From the NCBI RefSeq assembly GCF_900156685.1, contig NZ_FTOJ01000005.1, positions 1 through 64,000 of the forward strand: 64,000 nt of DNA, given 5' to 3'. The translations under genes and the position numbers were made by a program. The notes below the pieces were generated by a model. It was given only the letters and a program-made list of their open reading frames with translations. It was not told where the DNA came from and did no database searches. Of this stretch, positions 42,828 to 51,390 are shown piece after piece. Numbering within the stretch: position 1 is the stretch's first letter; every line of letters starts with the position of its first letter. This stretch comes from Chryseobacterium piscicola (lineage in GTDB: Bacteria > Bacteroidota > Bacteroidia > Flavobacteriales > Weeksellaceae).

Positions 42828-44489
42828 TTATTTCACTGCTTTTTTCGCCGTCTCTTTTGAGATGCTCAATTGCTCACCTTTAACGTCTTTTGGGAGTTTT
42901 ACTGCTGAGGTTTTTGCTCCTACAATTTTGATGGTTGGTTTGTGAGTAGATTCAAGTTGTAAACCTTGTAGATCAATGTTTTTACTGTTGTAAATCGTTG
43001 CTCCGGTACCCTCAGAGTATTTCAGTTTTACATTTTTAAGCTGAATTCCGTCTGCGTCTACTATGCTTAAGCCTTTTTTTGTTTCAAACTGAGAATCTTC
43101 AATCACGATATTTTTAAGATTCATTTCTGCCAAACCAAATAATGTGATAGCTTCGTCGGAATTGGTTGCCGTGATATTTTTAAAGTAAATATTTCTGAAA
43201 ACCGGAGTTTCTTCAGTTACAGCAAAAGTTTTTTCCGGAGCTTTGTTACCTTCCTCTTTTTGGCCGTCTTCCAAAACAGGAGAAGCGCCTTCGTAAAACA
43301 TATTAAAGCCAATTGTCTGCGTTGGGATGTTGATCATATCGATGTTTTTGATATAGATATTTTCAACAACACCACCTCTTCCACGAGTTGTTTTGAAACG
43401 AAGACCAATATCTGTTCCAATGAAAGTACAGTCTGAGATGTGCATATTTCTTGCTCCGCCAGACATTTCACTTCCAATCACAAAACCTCCGTGACCGTGA
43501 TACACCATGTTGTTTTTGATGATGACGTTTTCAGTTGGCATTCCTCTTTTTCTTCCATCTTCATTTTTTCCTGATTTGATGCAAATGGCATCATCACCCA
43601 CGTCAAAAGTATTGTCGTAAATCAAAACATTTTTACAAGATTCCAAGTCTACACCGTCACCGTTTTGTGAATACCACGGGTTTCTAACGGTAAGATTTCT
43701 TAAAATTAAATTGGAAGTCATTAATGGATGAAGGTTCCAAGCCGGAGAATTCTGGAAAGTAGGGCCATCCAGAAGAACCTGATCGCAACCTACGATGCTC
43801 ACCATTACCGGACGAAGGAAATCTTTTACAGATTCCAATTCAGATTTGTTGATCTTATCGGGAACGTTAAAACTTGAGCTGCCTTCAAATCCTTTTTTAT
43901 AGCTTTCTGAAGGATACCAGGTTTTTCCGTCTTTAGAAACAATTCCGCCTGATGCCACGAATTTTTTCCATTCAGTTTCAGATAATTTTCCTTTTTTCAC
44001 GGCTCTCCAAGCATCACCGCTTCCATCGATTACTCCTTTTCCTGTGATGGCAATGTTTTTTGCATTTTTTGCAGATATTGGTGACTGGCAGCGGATGGTA
44101 TTTAAACCTTCGAAACTAACGTCTACCAAAGGATAGTCGCTTTTATCTGTACTGAAAATAATCATGGCGCCGTCTTCCACATGAAGATTGATGTTGCTTT
44201 GCAAAACGATAGGTCCGGTTAACCAAAGGCCTCTTGGAACAACCAGTTTACCACCCCCTTTTTTCACCAAAACATCGATTGCTTTTTTGAAAGCTTCTGT
44301 GTTTTTCACACTTCCGCCTGCAACACCGCCGAAATCTTTAATGGAAACTGTATTGGCTGCGAAAGAAGTTTCGATTACTTTCGGCATTTTAAACTCAATA
44401 CCTTTGTAAATATCTGTATTTTGAGCGTACAATTTTCCCGAAAGCATGATTGTCGCCACAAGACCTATTATTTTGAATGACTTCTTCAT
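42828..44489 (-). CDS. Polygalacturonase-like glycoside hydrolase family 28
   Basis: Hydrolyses alpha-1,4-galacturonosyl bonds of (oligo)galacturonan, possibly as an exo-enzyme. The protein has 553 residues with a signal peptide ending SGKLYAQN. Beta-helix motifs of GH28 include SIKDFGGVAGGS near the start, then the catalytic region NGDGVDLESCKN, VGDDAICIKSG, GHGGFVIGSEMSGG and RFKTTRGRGGVVENIYIKNI, with the Asp, Asp-Asp, His and Arg residues expected of the family. The middle has a 60-residue insert (around YKKGFEGSSSFNVP). Exported, no CTD. It follows GH43 by 95 bases and may be co-transcribed. Confidence 0.94.
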   Translation of the reverse strand: MKKSFKIIGLVATIMLSGKLYAQNTDIYKGIEFKMPKVIETSFAANTVSIKDFGGVAGGSVKNTEAFKKAIDVLVKKGGGKLVVPRGLWLTGPIVLQSNINLHVEDGAMIIFSTDKSDYPLVDVSFEGLNTIRCQSPISAKNAKNIAITGKGVIDGSGDAWRAVKKGKLSETEWKKFVASGGIVSKDGKTWYPSESYKKGFEGSSSFNVPDKINKSELESVKDFLRPVMVSIVGCDQVLLDGPTFQNSPAWNLHPLMTSNLILRNLTVRNPWYSQNGDGVDLESCKNVLIYDNTFDVGDDAICIKSGKNEDGRKRGMPTENVIIKNNMVYHGHGGFVIGSEMSGGARNMHISDCTFIGTDIGLRFKTTRGRGGVVENIYIKNIDMINIPTQTIGFNMFYEGASPVLEDGQKEEGNKAPEKTFAVTEETPVFRNIYFKNITATNSDEAITLFGLAEMNLKNIVIEDSQFETKKGLSIVDADGIQLKNVKLKYSEGTGATIYNSKNIDLQGLQLESTHKPTIKIVGAKTSAVKLPKDVKGEQLSISKETAKKAVK

Positions 44490-44584
44490 TTTATATATTC
44501 TTATTATTTTCCTGTTAATGATTTATTCAAACCAAACTGGTTGTCAAAACACGCTTGGTTTTGTGTTTTAATCTGAGAGATAAA

Positions 44585-46228
44585 TTAATCTTTTGTTATT
44601 CTAAAATATTCAAAATCTGCATATCCACCACGGTTTGCTTTCTGCGTGCTTACAGAATATAAACCTACTTTAGCTCCGATCCATTTTCCGGGTTTTGCCT
44701 GAAACGGTTCGCCCGCTTTGATGAAATTTTTACCGTTTTCGCTATAGCTGAATGTGCAGATTCCGTTAGGTTCGCTGACATTAACTTTAAAGTAGGCTTC
44801 GTTTCCTTTTAATTTGGTTTCAAATAGATTTTTTTCTTCACCACCTTTTTCAGCCTTTTCAGCTTTTCTTAATTGTACGTAATATCCGTCAGTTTTATTG
44901 GTAATGACCATCGATGCGTGATCCATTCCCATCACCAAAAGTCCGGCAGTTTTTCCTTCTTTGGCATCTTCGGGAGTCAGCTTAACTTTTGTGGAAGCCA
45001 CAAAATTCGGAGCCGGGAATTTTTGAGTCAGTAAATTCGGAACATTCCAAAGGTTTAATTCTCCATCAGGAATTTTCATTGAAAACAATCTCAGAAATTT
45101 CTGTCCGGGAAGTTTGGATGACCAAACGATATTTTCGTTGGCGCTCCATTGCCACTGAATACCTAATTTTTCACCATCAAACTCATCAGTTTCTTGTGGA
45201 GTTACGATAGGATAGGTTTTCCCAACGTTTGGTTTTTTATAAATTAAAACGGGTTCACCGATTCCGTTTTTATCGTTATCGATTCCTATTGCAGGCCAGT
45301 CTTTTTCCCAGTTCATGGGTTGAAGATGCACTATTCTTCCGCCGGCATCCACATCCTGAAAATGATAGAACCAGTCTTCCCCTTTAGGCGTATCTACCCA
45401 AGCTCCTTGGTGAGGACCGTTGATTTTTGTCTTTCCTTGTTCCAAAACTATTTTTTCTTCATAAGGACCGTAAATGTTTTTTGATCTTAAAACCAATTGC
45501 CAACCTGTAGCAACACCTCCCGCCGGAGCGAAAATGTAGTAATAGCCATTTCTTTTGTACATTTTTGGACCCTCCACCGTTGGATGGGTATCGTGACCAT
45601 CAAAAATATGAACGCCTTTATCCAAAACTTTCGTTCCTTCAGGATTCATTTTATTTATAGATAACAAACTTTTCACTCCGGCACGGCTTCCCGCCCATCC
45701 ATGAACTAGATAAGCCTGTCCGTTTTCGTCCCAAAAAGGGCAAGAATCAATTAAGCCTTTTCCTTCCATTACCAAAATAGGTTCATCCCATTTTCCAAGT
45801 GGATCTTTGGTTTTTACCATGTAAATTCCGAAATCTGGGTCGCCCCAATAAATGTAAAATTCACCTTTATGAAAACGGATTGACGGAGCCCAAACGGCAT
45901 CACCTCTTCTTGGAACAGAAAAATGATCCTTTGGCAAGACATCCTGAATTGCATAATTCACCAAGTTCCAATTGACCATATCTTTTGAATGAAGAATTGG
46001 CAGTCCGGGAGCTTCATTGAAACTTGAAGCCGTCATATAATAATCATCACCAACTCTGGTAACATCTGGATCTGAGTAATCTGCATATAAAATTGGGTTT
46101 TTGTAGTTTTTACCCAAATCGGCCGCCCAGACTTCTGAAACGTATGGTTTTTCTTGTGCGTTCAAATACGTTGATGCAATTGAAAATGCAGTAATTGAAA
46201 GTATATTTAAAATTTTGTTTGTTGTCAT
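44585..46228 (-). CDS. Glycoside hydrolase family 43 with C-terminal beta-sandwich
   Basis: The protein has 547 residues with a signal peptide (MTTNKILNILSITAFSIASTYLNAQ). The five-bladed propeller has the three acidic residues of GH43: base Asp in YADYSDPDVTRVGDDYYM, a middle Asp in GLIDSCPFWDENG and the acid Glu in PTVEGPKMYKRNGYYY. The last ~190 residues form a concanavalin-like sandwich (LNLWNVPNLLTQKFPAPNFVAS). GH43 enzymes of this arrangement remove arabinofuranose, xylose or galactose; with pectin context, side-chain arabinan or galactan is likely but not proven. Exported. Confidence 0.92.
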   Translation of the reverse strand: MTTNKILNILSITAFSIASTYLNAQEKPYVSEVWAADLGKNYKNPILYADYSDPDVTRVGDDYYMTASSFNEAPGLPILHSKDMVNWNLVNYAIQDVLPKDHFSVPRRGDAVWAPSIRFHKGEFYIYWGDPDFGIYMVKTKDPLGKWDEPILVMEGKGLIDSCPFWDENGQAYLVHGWAGSRAGVKSLLSINKMNPEGTKVLDKGVHIFDGHDTHPTVEGPKMYKRNGYYYIFAPAGGVATGWQLVLRSKNIYGPYEEKIVLEQGKTKINGPHQGAWVDTPKGEDWFYHFQDVDAGGRIVHLQPMNWEKDWPAIGIDNDKNGIGEPVLIYKKPNVGKTYPIVTPQETDEFDGEKLGIQWQWSANENIVWSSKLPGQKFLRLFSMKIPDGELNLWNVPNLLTQKFPAPNFVASTKVKLTPEDAKEGKTAGLLVMGMDHASMVITNKTDGYYVQLRKAEKAEKGGEEKNLFETKLKGNEAYFKVNVSEPNGICTFSYSENGKNFIKAGEPFQAKPGKWIGAKVGLYSVSTQKANRGGYADFEYFRITKD

Positions 46229-46261
46229 AAAATGAGATTTTTTTGACCTGTTCTAAATTTT

Positions 46262-46340
46262 AACGCAATGGACGCTAAGTTTTTGTTGTATTTCGACTTA
46301 ATATTTTTGCGTTCGCAAAGATGTTTTGCTCAGCAAAGGT
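46262..46340 (-). repeat. Copy of the dispersed intergenic element (family B)
   Basis: Contains TAACGCAATGGACGCTAAG, TTTTTGCGTTCGCAAAGAT and TTTGCTCAGCAAAGG, the words seen in other family-B copies in reversed order. Together with the family-C copy it fills the 288-base gap between GH105 and GH43. Confidence 0.45.
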
Positions 46341-46403
46341 TTTATGTTTCAAATGTTAAAGTTTTGTTCAAAAAATTTGAAACTTTTTGTCGTTGAATTG
46401 CCT

Positions 46404-46509
46404 GCAGCCCGACTTGAACGGAGCTCTTTTTCTGAAAAAAGGTGTGGGAAAAGCCCGGGAGATTTTTCAGAAAAAAGCGGGAGTGGAAGGCGGATTAAGC
46501 TGCCCAAAT
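46404..46509. repeat. GCAGCCCGACTTGAACG element (family C), copy 2
   Basis: The left block (GCAGCCCGACTTGAACGGAG) and right block (AAAAAAGCGGGAGTGGAAGG) match copy 1. The centre contains a perfect 13-base inverted repeat, TTTTTCTGAAAAA with TTTTTCAGAAAAA. It ends 7 bases from the GH105 stop. Confidence 0.8.
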
Positions 46510-46516
46510 ATTTATT

Positions 46517-47776
46517 CTACTTTTCAAATTCTAAACTTGCCAAAATGAAAGGTCCGGTTCCTTTTCCATCATTTGAACGAATTTCTTCATTCACATAATA
46601 TTCGTACGAACCGTCTCTGTAAGGTTTTCCGCCAAGACCTGCAACGGCGCAACATTTATTTAAATTTACCACTCCGTTTTCGTCAACAGTAATCAGGTTT
46701 TTGATGATTCCGTCGTAGCCTTTTTTAGCCGCTGCTTTGTAGGATTTTGGAAGATATCCTTTATTTACAGATTTAATCATTGTGTAAACAAACATGGCAG
46801 AAGCCGTTGCTTCTTCGTAATTTCCGTTGGCCAAGGGCTTATCTAAAACCTGATACCAGAGGCCAGATTTTTTATCTTGATATTTAATAATAGCGTCCGA
46901 ATAGGATTTGATGTAAGAAATAATTCGAGCTCTACCTGGATGGTTTTGAGGTAAATAATCTAAAACGTCTACCATCGCCATTCCGTACCAGCCCATAGCT
47001 CTTCCCCAGAAATTGGGTGAAAGTCCGGTTTCTTTGTTTGCCCAAGCCTGTTCTTTGCTTTCATCCCGAGCATGATACAATAATCCTGTTGTTTTGTCTA
47101 AAAGATTTTTCTGAACCGAATCAAATTGCATAACAATATCATCGTAAGCTTTGGTAGCATCTTCACCTTTGGTAAAATCTTTTGTATAATGTGTGTAGAA
47201 AGGCATTCCCATGTATAATCCGTCTAGCCAAACTTGGTAAGGGTATATTTTTTTATGCCAGAAAGAGCCTCCTTTGGTTCTTGGCTGTCCGTCGATTTGT
47301 AGGCGTAGTTTCTGAAGTGCTTTCAGGTATTTATCTTTTTTTTCTTTTTCGTAAAGATAAAGCAATACGTTTCCACTGTTCAACATATCGATGTTGTACT
47401 TTTCAATTTCGTAGGTAAGAATTGTGCCGTCTTCTTGGATTAGTTTTTCTCCGAAATCATGGATGTAATTGTAGTATTCTTTTTTACCAGTTTTAATGTA
47501 AAGTTGTTCTGCGCCGTCTAAAATAATTGCAGTAGGATAGGTCCATTTCGGACTTTCGCTGAAATCAAGCATCCACGCTTCTGGAAATCTCTGCATTTCT
47601 GAAAGCATCATTCTTTCCGACCATTTGAGGTTGGAAGGAACTACTTTTTCTAATTTTGAAGTTGATATTGAAGTTTTAGCTGCGGTTGCTGTTTTAGTCT
47701 GCGCACAAGACAAGAATATTCCTGAGCCTAAAACGGCAACAGCGCATATTTTTAATTTCTGATTAATAAAACTCAT
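46517..47776 (-). CDS. Unsaturated rhamnogalacturonyl/galacturonyl hydrolase, GH105, lipoprotein
   Basis: GH105 releases the 4,5-unsaturated galacturonate left by lyases from the non-reducing end of oligosaccharides. The protein has 419 residues. A lipoprotein signal ends in SGIFLSCAQT, so it is membrane-anchored, unlike the other enzymes here. The alpha/alpha-barrel motifs are AWMLDFSESPKWTYPTAIIL, KIYPYQVWLDGLYMGMPFY and GLSPNFWGRAMGWYGMAMVDVL, with the catalytic Asp expected in the WLDG segment, and ATASAMFVYTMIKSVNKGYL. Its stop is next to the family-C repeat. Confidence 0.94.
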   Translation of the reverse strand: MSFINQKLKICAVAVLGSGIFLSCAQTKTATAAKTSISTSKLEKVVPSNLKWSERMMLSEMQRFPEAWMLDFSESPKWTYPTAIILDGAEQLYIKTGKKEYYNYIHDFGEKLIQEDGTILTYEIEKYNIDMLNSGNVLLYLYEKEKKDKYLKALQKLRLQIDGQPRTKGGSFWHKKIYPYQVWLDGLYMGMPFYTHYTKDFTKGEDATKAYDDIVMQFDSVQKNLLDKTTGLLYHARDESKEQAWANKETGLSPNFWGRAMGWYGMAMVDVLDYLPQNHPGRARIISYIKSYSDAIIKYQDKKSGLWYQVLDKPLANGNYEEATASAMFVYTMIKSVNKGYLPKSYKAAAKKGYDGIIKNLITVDENGVVNLNKCCAVAGLGGKPYRDGSYEYYVNEEIRSNDGKGTGPFILASLEFEK

Positions 47777-47782
47777 TGTGAT

Positions 47783-48799
47783 TTAATTTTGAAGTTGATT
47801 GTTATTATCTAAAATTTCTAATTTTTTATCTAAATCTTTGTAAAATTCTGCTTCGGTTTTAATTCCGTTGGGTTCCTGTGACCAAGCTCCCATGAAGTAA
47901 TACGAAACATTTTTGGTCTTCTTGAAAACTATGGTATGGGTAGATTTGGTCTGTACATATTTATCAAAACTTTCGATAGGGTAGAATACTACCATTCCTA
48001 AGTTATCTTCTTTTTTGGCTAAAGTCTGCATTCCATAAGTGGCGATGTAGCCCCATTTTTTATTTTTGCTGGTTGCCTGTTTCATCGGGATATCTTTGTG
48101 TGCAACAATACCGGTGCATAAACCCGAAAGTGTTTCATTTAAATTTAAATCAACCTTTACAAAACGATCTTTGTTGAAAATTGTTAGCTTAGATTGTAAT
48201 TCAACTGCTTTTCCCCATGTTTTCCAACCATTGTAATTTATTATTGCAAAAGATTTATCACTTTCATTCACTATTTTAGCGGTCGTTTTTTTTACTGTTT
48301 TAAAAGTTTCCACAAAATCATTTTGCTCATCGTATCTTCCGTAAGAGCCGATTCCAATGGTACGGCCAGATTTTAAAATATCTTGTCCCCAAGGTGCATC
48401 GTGATGGTAAGATTCAAAACCGTCTTGTCCTACTTCTGGTAAAACCAAAGTATTCACTTTTTTACCGAAAATATCTGTGGCATTTCTCCAATCTAAATAT
48501 AATCTGTAAGCAATTTGATTGTTTTCCAAACCTATTCCTTCGTATCTGATGTAGTAAGAATGGTCTTTATGCTCTGTTGGAAGTTGTAAATCATTGATGT
48601 TTTTGAAAGTTCCGCCGATGTATTCATCTTCCTGCCATTTTCCGCCGTCTTTTATAGATAATTCAGCATAAGAAAAAGCTGATTTGGGATTTTTACGAAT
48701 TTTCTCTATCACATTTTGCTGTGCCCAAGCCATTCCGCTAGAGAAAACTGTTCCCGCCAGAACTATTTTGAATAGGTTTGATTTTATATATACTGACAT
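47783..48799 (-). CDS. DUF4861 family protein, second copy in the pectin locus
   Basis: The protein has 338 residues with a signal peptide ending SSGMAWAQQ. Shares with the other DUF4861 protein the beta-sandwich layout: YYIRYEGIGLENNQIAYRLYLDWRN, HHDAPWGQDILKSGRTIGIGSYGRYD, KLTIFNKDRFVKVDLNLN and YYFMGAWSQEP. No catalytic residue can be assigned. Six bases separate it from the downstream GH105 gene, so they are co-transcribed with the PL1 gene upstream. Placement beside lyase and GH105 suggests a role in pectin side-chain or uronate processing (inferred). Confidence 0.82.
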   Translation of the reverse strand: MSVYIKSNLFKIVLAGTVFSSGMAWAQQNVIEKIRKNPKSAFSYAELSIKDGGKWQEDEYIGGTFKNINDLQLPTEHKDHSYYIRYEGIGLENNQIAYRLYLDWRNATDIFGKKVNTLVLPEVGQDGFESYHHDAPWGQDILKSGRTIGIGSYGRYDEQNDFVETFKTVKKTTAKIVNESDKSFAIINYNGWKTWGKAVELQSKLTIFNKDRFVKVDLNLNETLSGLCTGIVAHKDIPMKQATSKNKKWGYIATYGMQTLAKKEDNLGMVVFYPIESFDKYVQTKSTHTIVFKKTKNVSYYFMGAWSQEPNGIKTEAEFYKDLDKKLEILDNNNQLQN

Positions 48800-48842
48800 T
48801 ATTTTTTTATTTATATAATAGATTGGTATGAAAGTTCAATAT

Positions 48843-50264
48843 TTATCGTTGATTTTCGGTTATATTTTTAACGAGGTTATTGATGTAAACCTCAATATTG
48901 TCATAGTTTTTATCTAGATTTTTTCCGTTGGCATTTGCTTTTTTCGGATCAAGATTATTTTTGATTTCCCATTCATCAGGCATTCCATCATTGTCTGAAT
49001 CTAGTAAAGCTTTACCAGGTTTTAGATCAGGAAATCCACCTACATCTTCTTGAGAATCGATGATTCCATTGTCGCTACCTTTCGAACCTTTATGAGAAAA
49101 TGTTCCGTTTTGTACATTTTTCAAAACACGTAAATCTACAGCATCTCTCACTAAACTGGCACCTCCGATTTTTAATATTTTTTCGTATTCATTTTTTGCA
49201 GAATGTGTTGTTACATTATTCTGAATGTCGTGAGGCTGATTTATTTTTATTGAATTTTTATCAGCATCTGTTAAATAGTAAGCAGATTTCATTTGGTTAA
49301 AAACGCCCAAATTCCAATTGTCTGCGGTTGTTTCCGGACTTCCTTCCACTACATTTCCGTGGATGTAATATTTCCCCCAGATATTGTAAATTTCGGTTTC
49401 CGGTTTTTCATTTTTGTCGATGGCTACAATTCTTTTCTTATTCATCGATGCGGGGCCGGGTTTGTAGTAGGAGTTCACTATGTTTACATTCATTCCTTCA
49501 CCACCGTACACATTATTGTGTCCCCAATTGTAAATTACATTGTTTCTGAAATCAGTTAAATCTGTCAAAGCAAATTTACTTCCTGCAAACTCACCCAATC
49601 TGGGATTTCTGCTGTCATGATTTGCATATATATTATGATGGAAAGAAGCGAATTTTCCTCCTGCAATACCTCCGTATCCGTGGGTACCTTTTTGGTGTGC
49701 AGAATTTTTCAGACTTTCTGCGATCACGCACCATTGAAGCGTTGTGTTTTCATTGGCATAAATAGAAACCGTCTCGTCTGTTGACCAGCTCATAGAGCAA
49801 TGATCTACCATTAAATTTTTTATAAATCTGGCTCCTAAAGCATCACCTTCGTGTTTTTTTTGGTCACCCATTCTAAATCTTATGTAGCGGATGATGACAT
49901 TGTCTGCTGCTACAAAAGTCTCGTAGTTGGCAATAGTAATTCCGTCTCCAGGAGCAGTTTGCCCGGCAATAGTAACTTCGCCATTTTTTATTTTTAAAGG
50001 AGATTGAAGAAAGATGGTTCCGCCAATTTTGAAAACGATGTATCTTTTCCCTTTTTGTTCTAACGCATGTCTTAAAGTTCCTTTTGATCCATCGTCTGAA
50101 ATTTTGGTAACAAATAAAACTTTCCCGCCTCTTCCTCCTGTTGTGTATCTTCCGAAACCTTCAGCACCAGGGAAACTCAGCTTTTTTTCTTGACCCGAAA
50201 CCCAGAAAACAAGCATTGTAAAAATACCTGTAGTAAAGATTTTATGTTTTAGACTGAATTTCAT
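48843..50264 (-). CDS. Pectate lyase, polysaccharide lyase family 1
   Basis: Eliminates alpha-1,4-galacturonan bonds. The protein has 473 residues with a signal peptide (FTTGIFTMLVFWVSGQ). Beta-helix motifs include FPGAEGFGRYTTGGRGG, GTLRHALEQKGKRYIVFKIGGTI, MVDHCSMSWSTDETVSIY, HDSRNPRLGEF and NVIYNWGHNNVYGGEG. The C-terminal ~50 residues have a calcium-type repeat (LDSDNDGMPDEWEIKNNL). No secretion CTD is visible, so periplasmic or outer-membrane association after Sec export is likely. In the PL1-DUF4861-GH105 unit. Confidence 0.93.
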   Translation of the reverse strand: MKFSLKHKIFTTGIFTMLVFWVSGQEKKLSFPGAEGFGRYTTGGRGGKVLFVTKISDDGSKGTLRHALEQKGKRYIVFKIGGTIFLQSPLKIKNGEVTIAGQTAPGDGITIANYETFVAADNVIIRYIRFRMGDQKKHEGDALGARFIKNLMVDHCSMSWSTDETVSIYANENTTLQWCVIAESLKNSAHQKGTHGYGGIAGGKFASFHHNIYANHDSRNPRLGEFAGSKFALTDLTDFRNNVIYNWGHNNVYGGEGMNVNIVNSYYKPGPASMNKKRIVAIDKNEKPETEIYNIWGKYYIHGNVVEGSPETTADNWNLGVFNQMKSAYYLTDADKNSIKINQPHDIQNNVTTHSAKNEYEKILKIGGASLVRDAVDLRVLKNVQNGTFSHKGSKGSDNGIIDSQEDVGGFPDLKPGKALLDSDNDGMPDEWEIKNNLDPKKANANGKNLDKNYDNIEVYINNLVKNITENQR

Positions 50265-50292
50265 TTAAACTATTTAAAACTTTAGATCTTAT

Positions 50293-51303
50293 TTAAAACT
50301 TTTTATAGTTCCAATTATCTTTTCCGGAAAGAATATTTTTTGCGGTATATTTTTTACTTTGTTGTTTCGTTAATTGATGCGACCAAGAAACCCTTTTTGA
50401 AATATTTCCACCCAATCCTTTAGAATTGTACTCTGCATAGAAAGTTGTTTTTTCGGCCTCAGATTTAGACCAATTGTGCCAACCTTCCGGGATGATTATG
50501 GAATCGATTGCACAATTGATATAAACTGTTTTTGCAAAAGGCCTCCATGGACGACCCAAATATACCGAATTTTGATTGGCATCGCCTGTTAAATTACAGT
50601 TAATAAATACATAACCAAACTCTTTTCCTTCAATAGTAGAAGCAGCGGTAATATAAGAAGCATTTTTTTTAGAGTAAATTGTGCAGTTTTCGAAAACTGC
50701 TGTTCCTGCACCAAAAATATAATCTGTGGTTCCTTCAATGTAGCAGTTTTTGAAATAGTTTCTTGAAACTTTAGATTTATCGGGATTATCTTGTGCTCCT
50801 TTGGTATATAAAGTATCTTGAAATCCTAAGAATCTGCAGTTTTCAAAAGCAATTCTGTCACCTGTTGTTAAAACAGCAACAGCTTGTCCTACAGGGCCAG
50901 CGTCGTTTTGAAACGTAATATTTTTAGCTGAAAAGTCATCAGAAAAAATAAAAATTGTGGAAGAACCAGTGGTACCCATGTTTTTTCCTTCTGCGGTTTG
51001 TTTTGAAGCGTGGTCGCCGTAAACGAGAATTGTGTTTTCAGGATTTTCTCCGATTAAAATGATTGCACTTTTTATGTTTGAAATAATTATTTTCTCTCTA
51101 TAAATTCCGGGTTTGATGATGATTTTTGTCTGCTTCTGAGTGTTGTTTTTAACAGAGTTTATAGCTTCCTGAATGGTTGTGAAATCTCCTTTTCTGTCTT
51201 TCGAAACCACGATTGTTTCGTCGGTAGTTTTGAAAGAGAAAATACTTAGAAGAATAACAAATACAGAAAATACTGTAAAAAAAGATTTGAAAATTGCTGA
51301 CAT
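50293..51303 (-). CDS. Pectinesterase, carbohydrate esterase family 8 (copy 2)
   Basis: The protein has 336 residues with an N-terminal hydrophobic segment (FFTVFSVFVILLSIFSF) acting as a signal or anchor. Motifs as in copy 1: GDFTTIQEAINSVKNN, GQAVAVLTTGDR, GFQDTLYTKG with an inserted loop, YIEGTTDYIFGAGTAVF with the catalytic Asp, and VYLGRPWRPFAKTVYIN. Both copies keep the residues expected for activity. It is 87 bases downstream of susD and may be part of the susCD transcript. Confidence 0.92.
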   Translation of the reverse strand: MSAIFKSFFTVFSVFVILLSIFSFKTTDETIVVSKDRKGDFTTIQEAINSVKNNTQKQTKIIIKPGIYREKIIISNIKSAIILIGENPENTILVYGDHASKQTAEGKNMGTTGSSTIFIFSDDFSAKNITFQNDAGPVGQAVAVLTTGDRIAFENCRFLGFQDTLYTKGAQDNPDKSKVSRNYFKNCYIEGTTDYIFGAGTAVFENCTIYSKKNASYITAASTIEGKEFGYVFINCNLTGDANQNSVYLGRPWRPFAKTVYINCAIDSIIIPEGWHNWSKSEAEKTTFYAEYNSKGLGGNISKRVSWSHQLTKQQSKKYTAKNILSGKDNWNYKKF

Positions 51304-51390
51304 AAATTTTTCTTTAGGACAATACAGACTTGCTCCGAAAAAGGAGAAAGTCTGTATTACAATCCCATTTAATATGAATGTGAATTTTTA

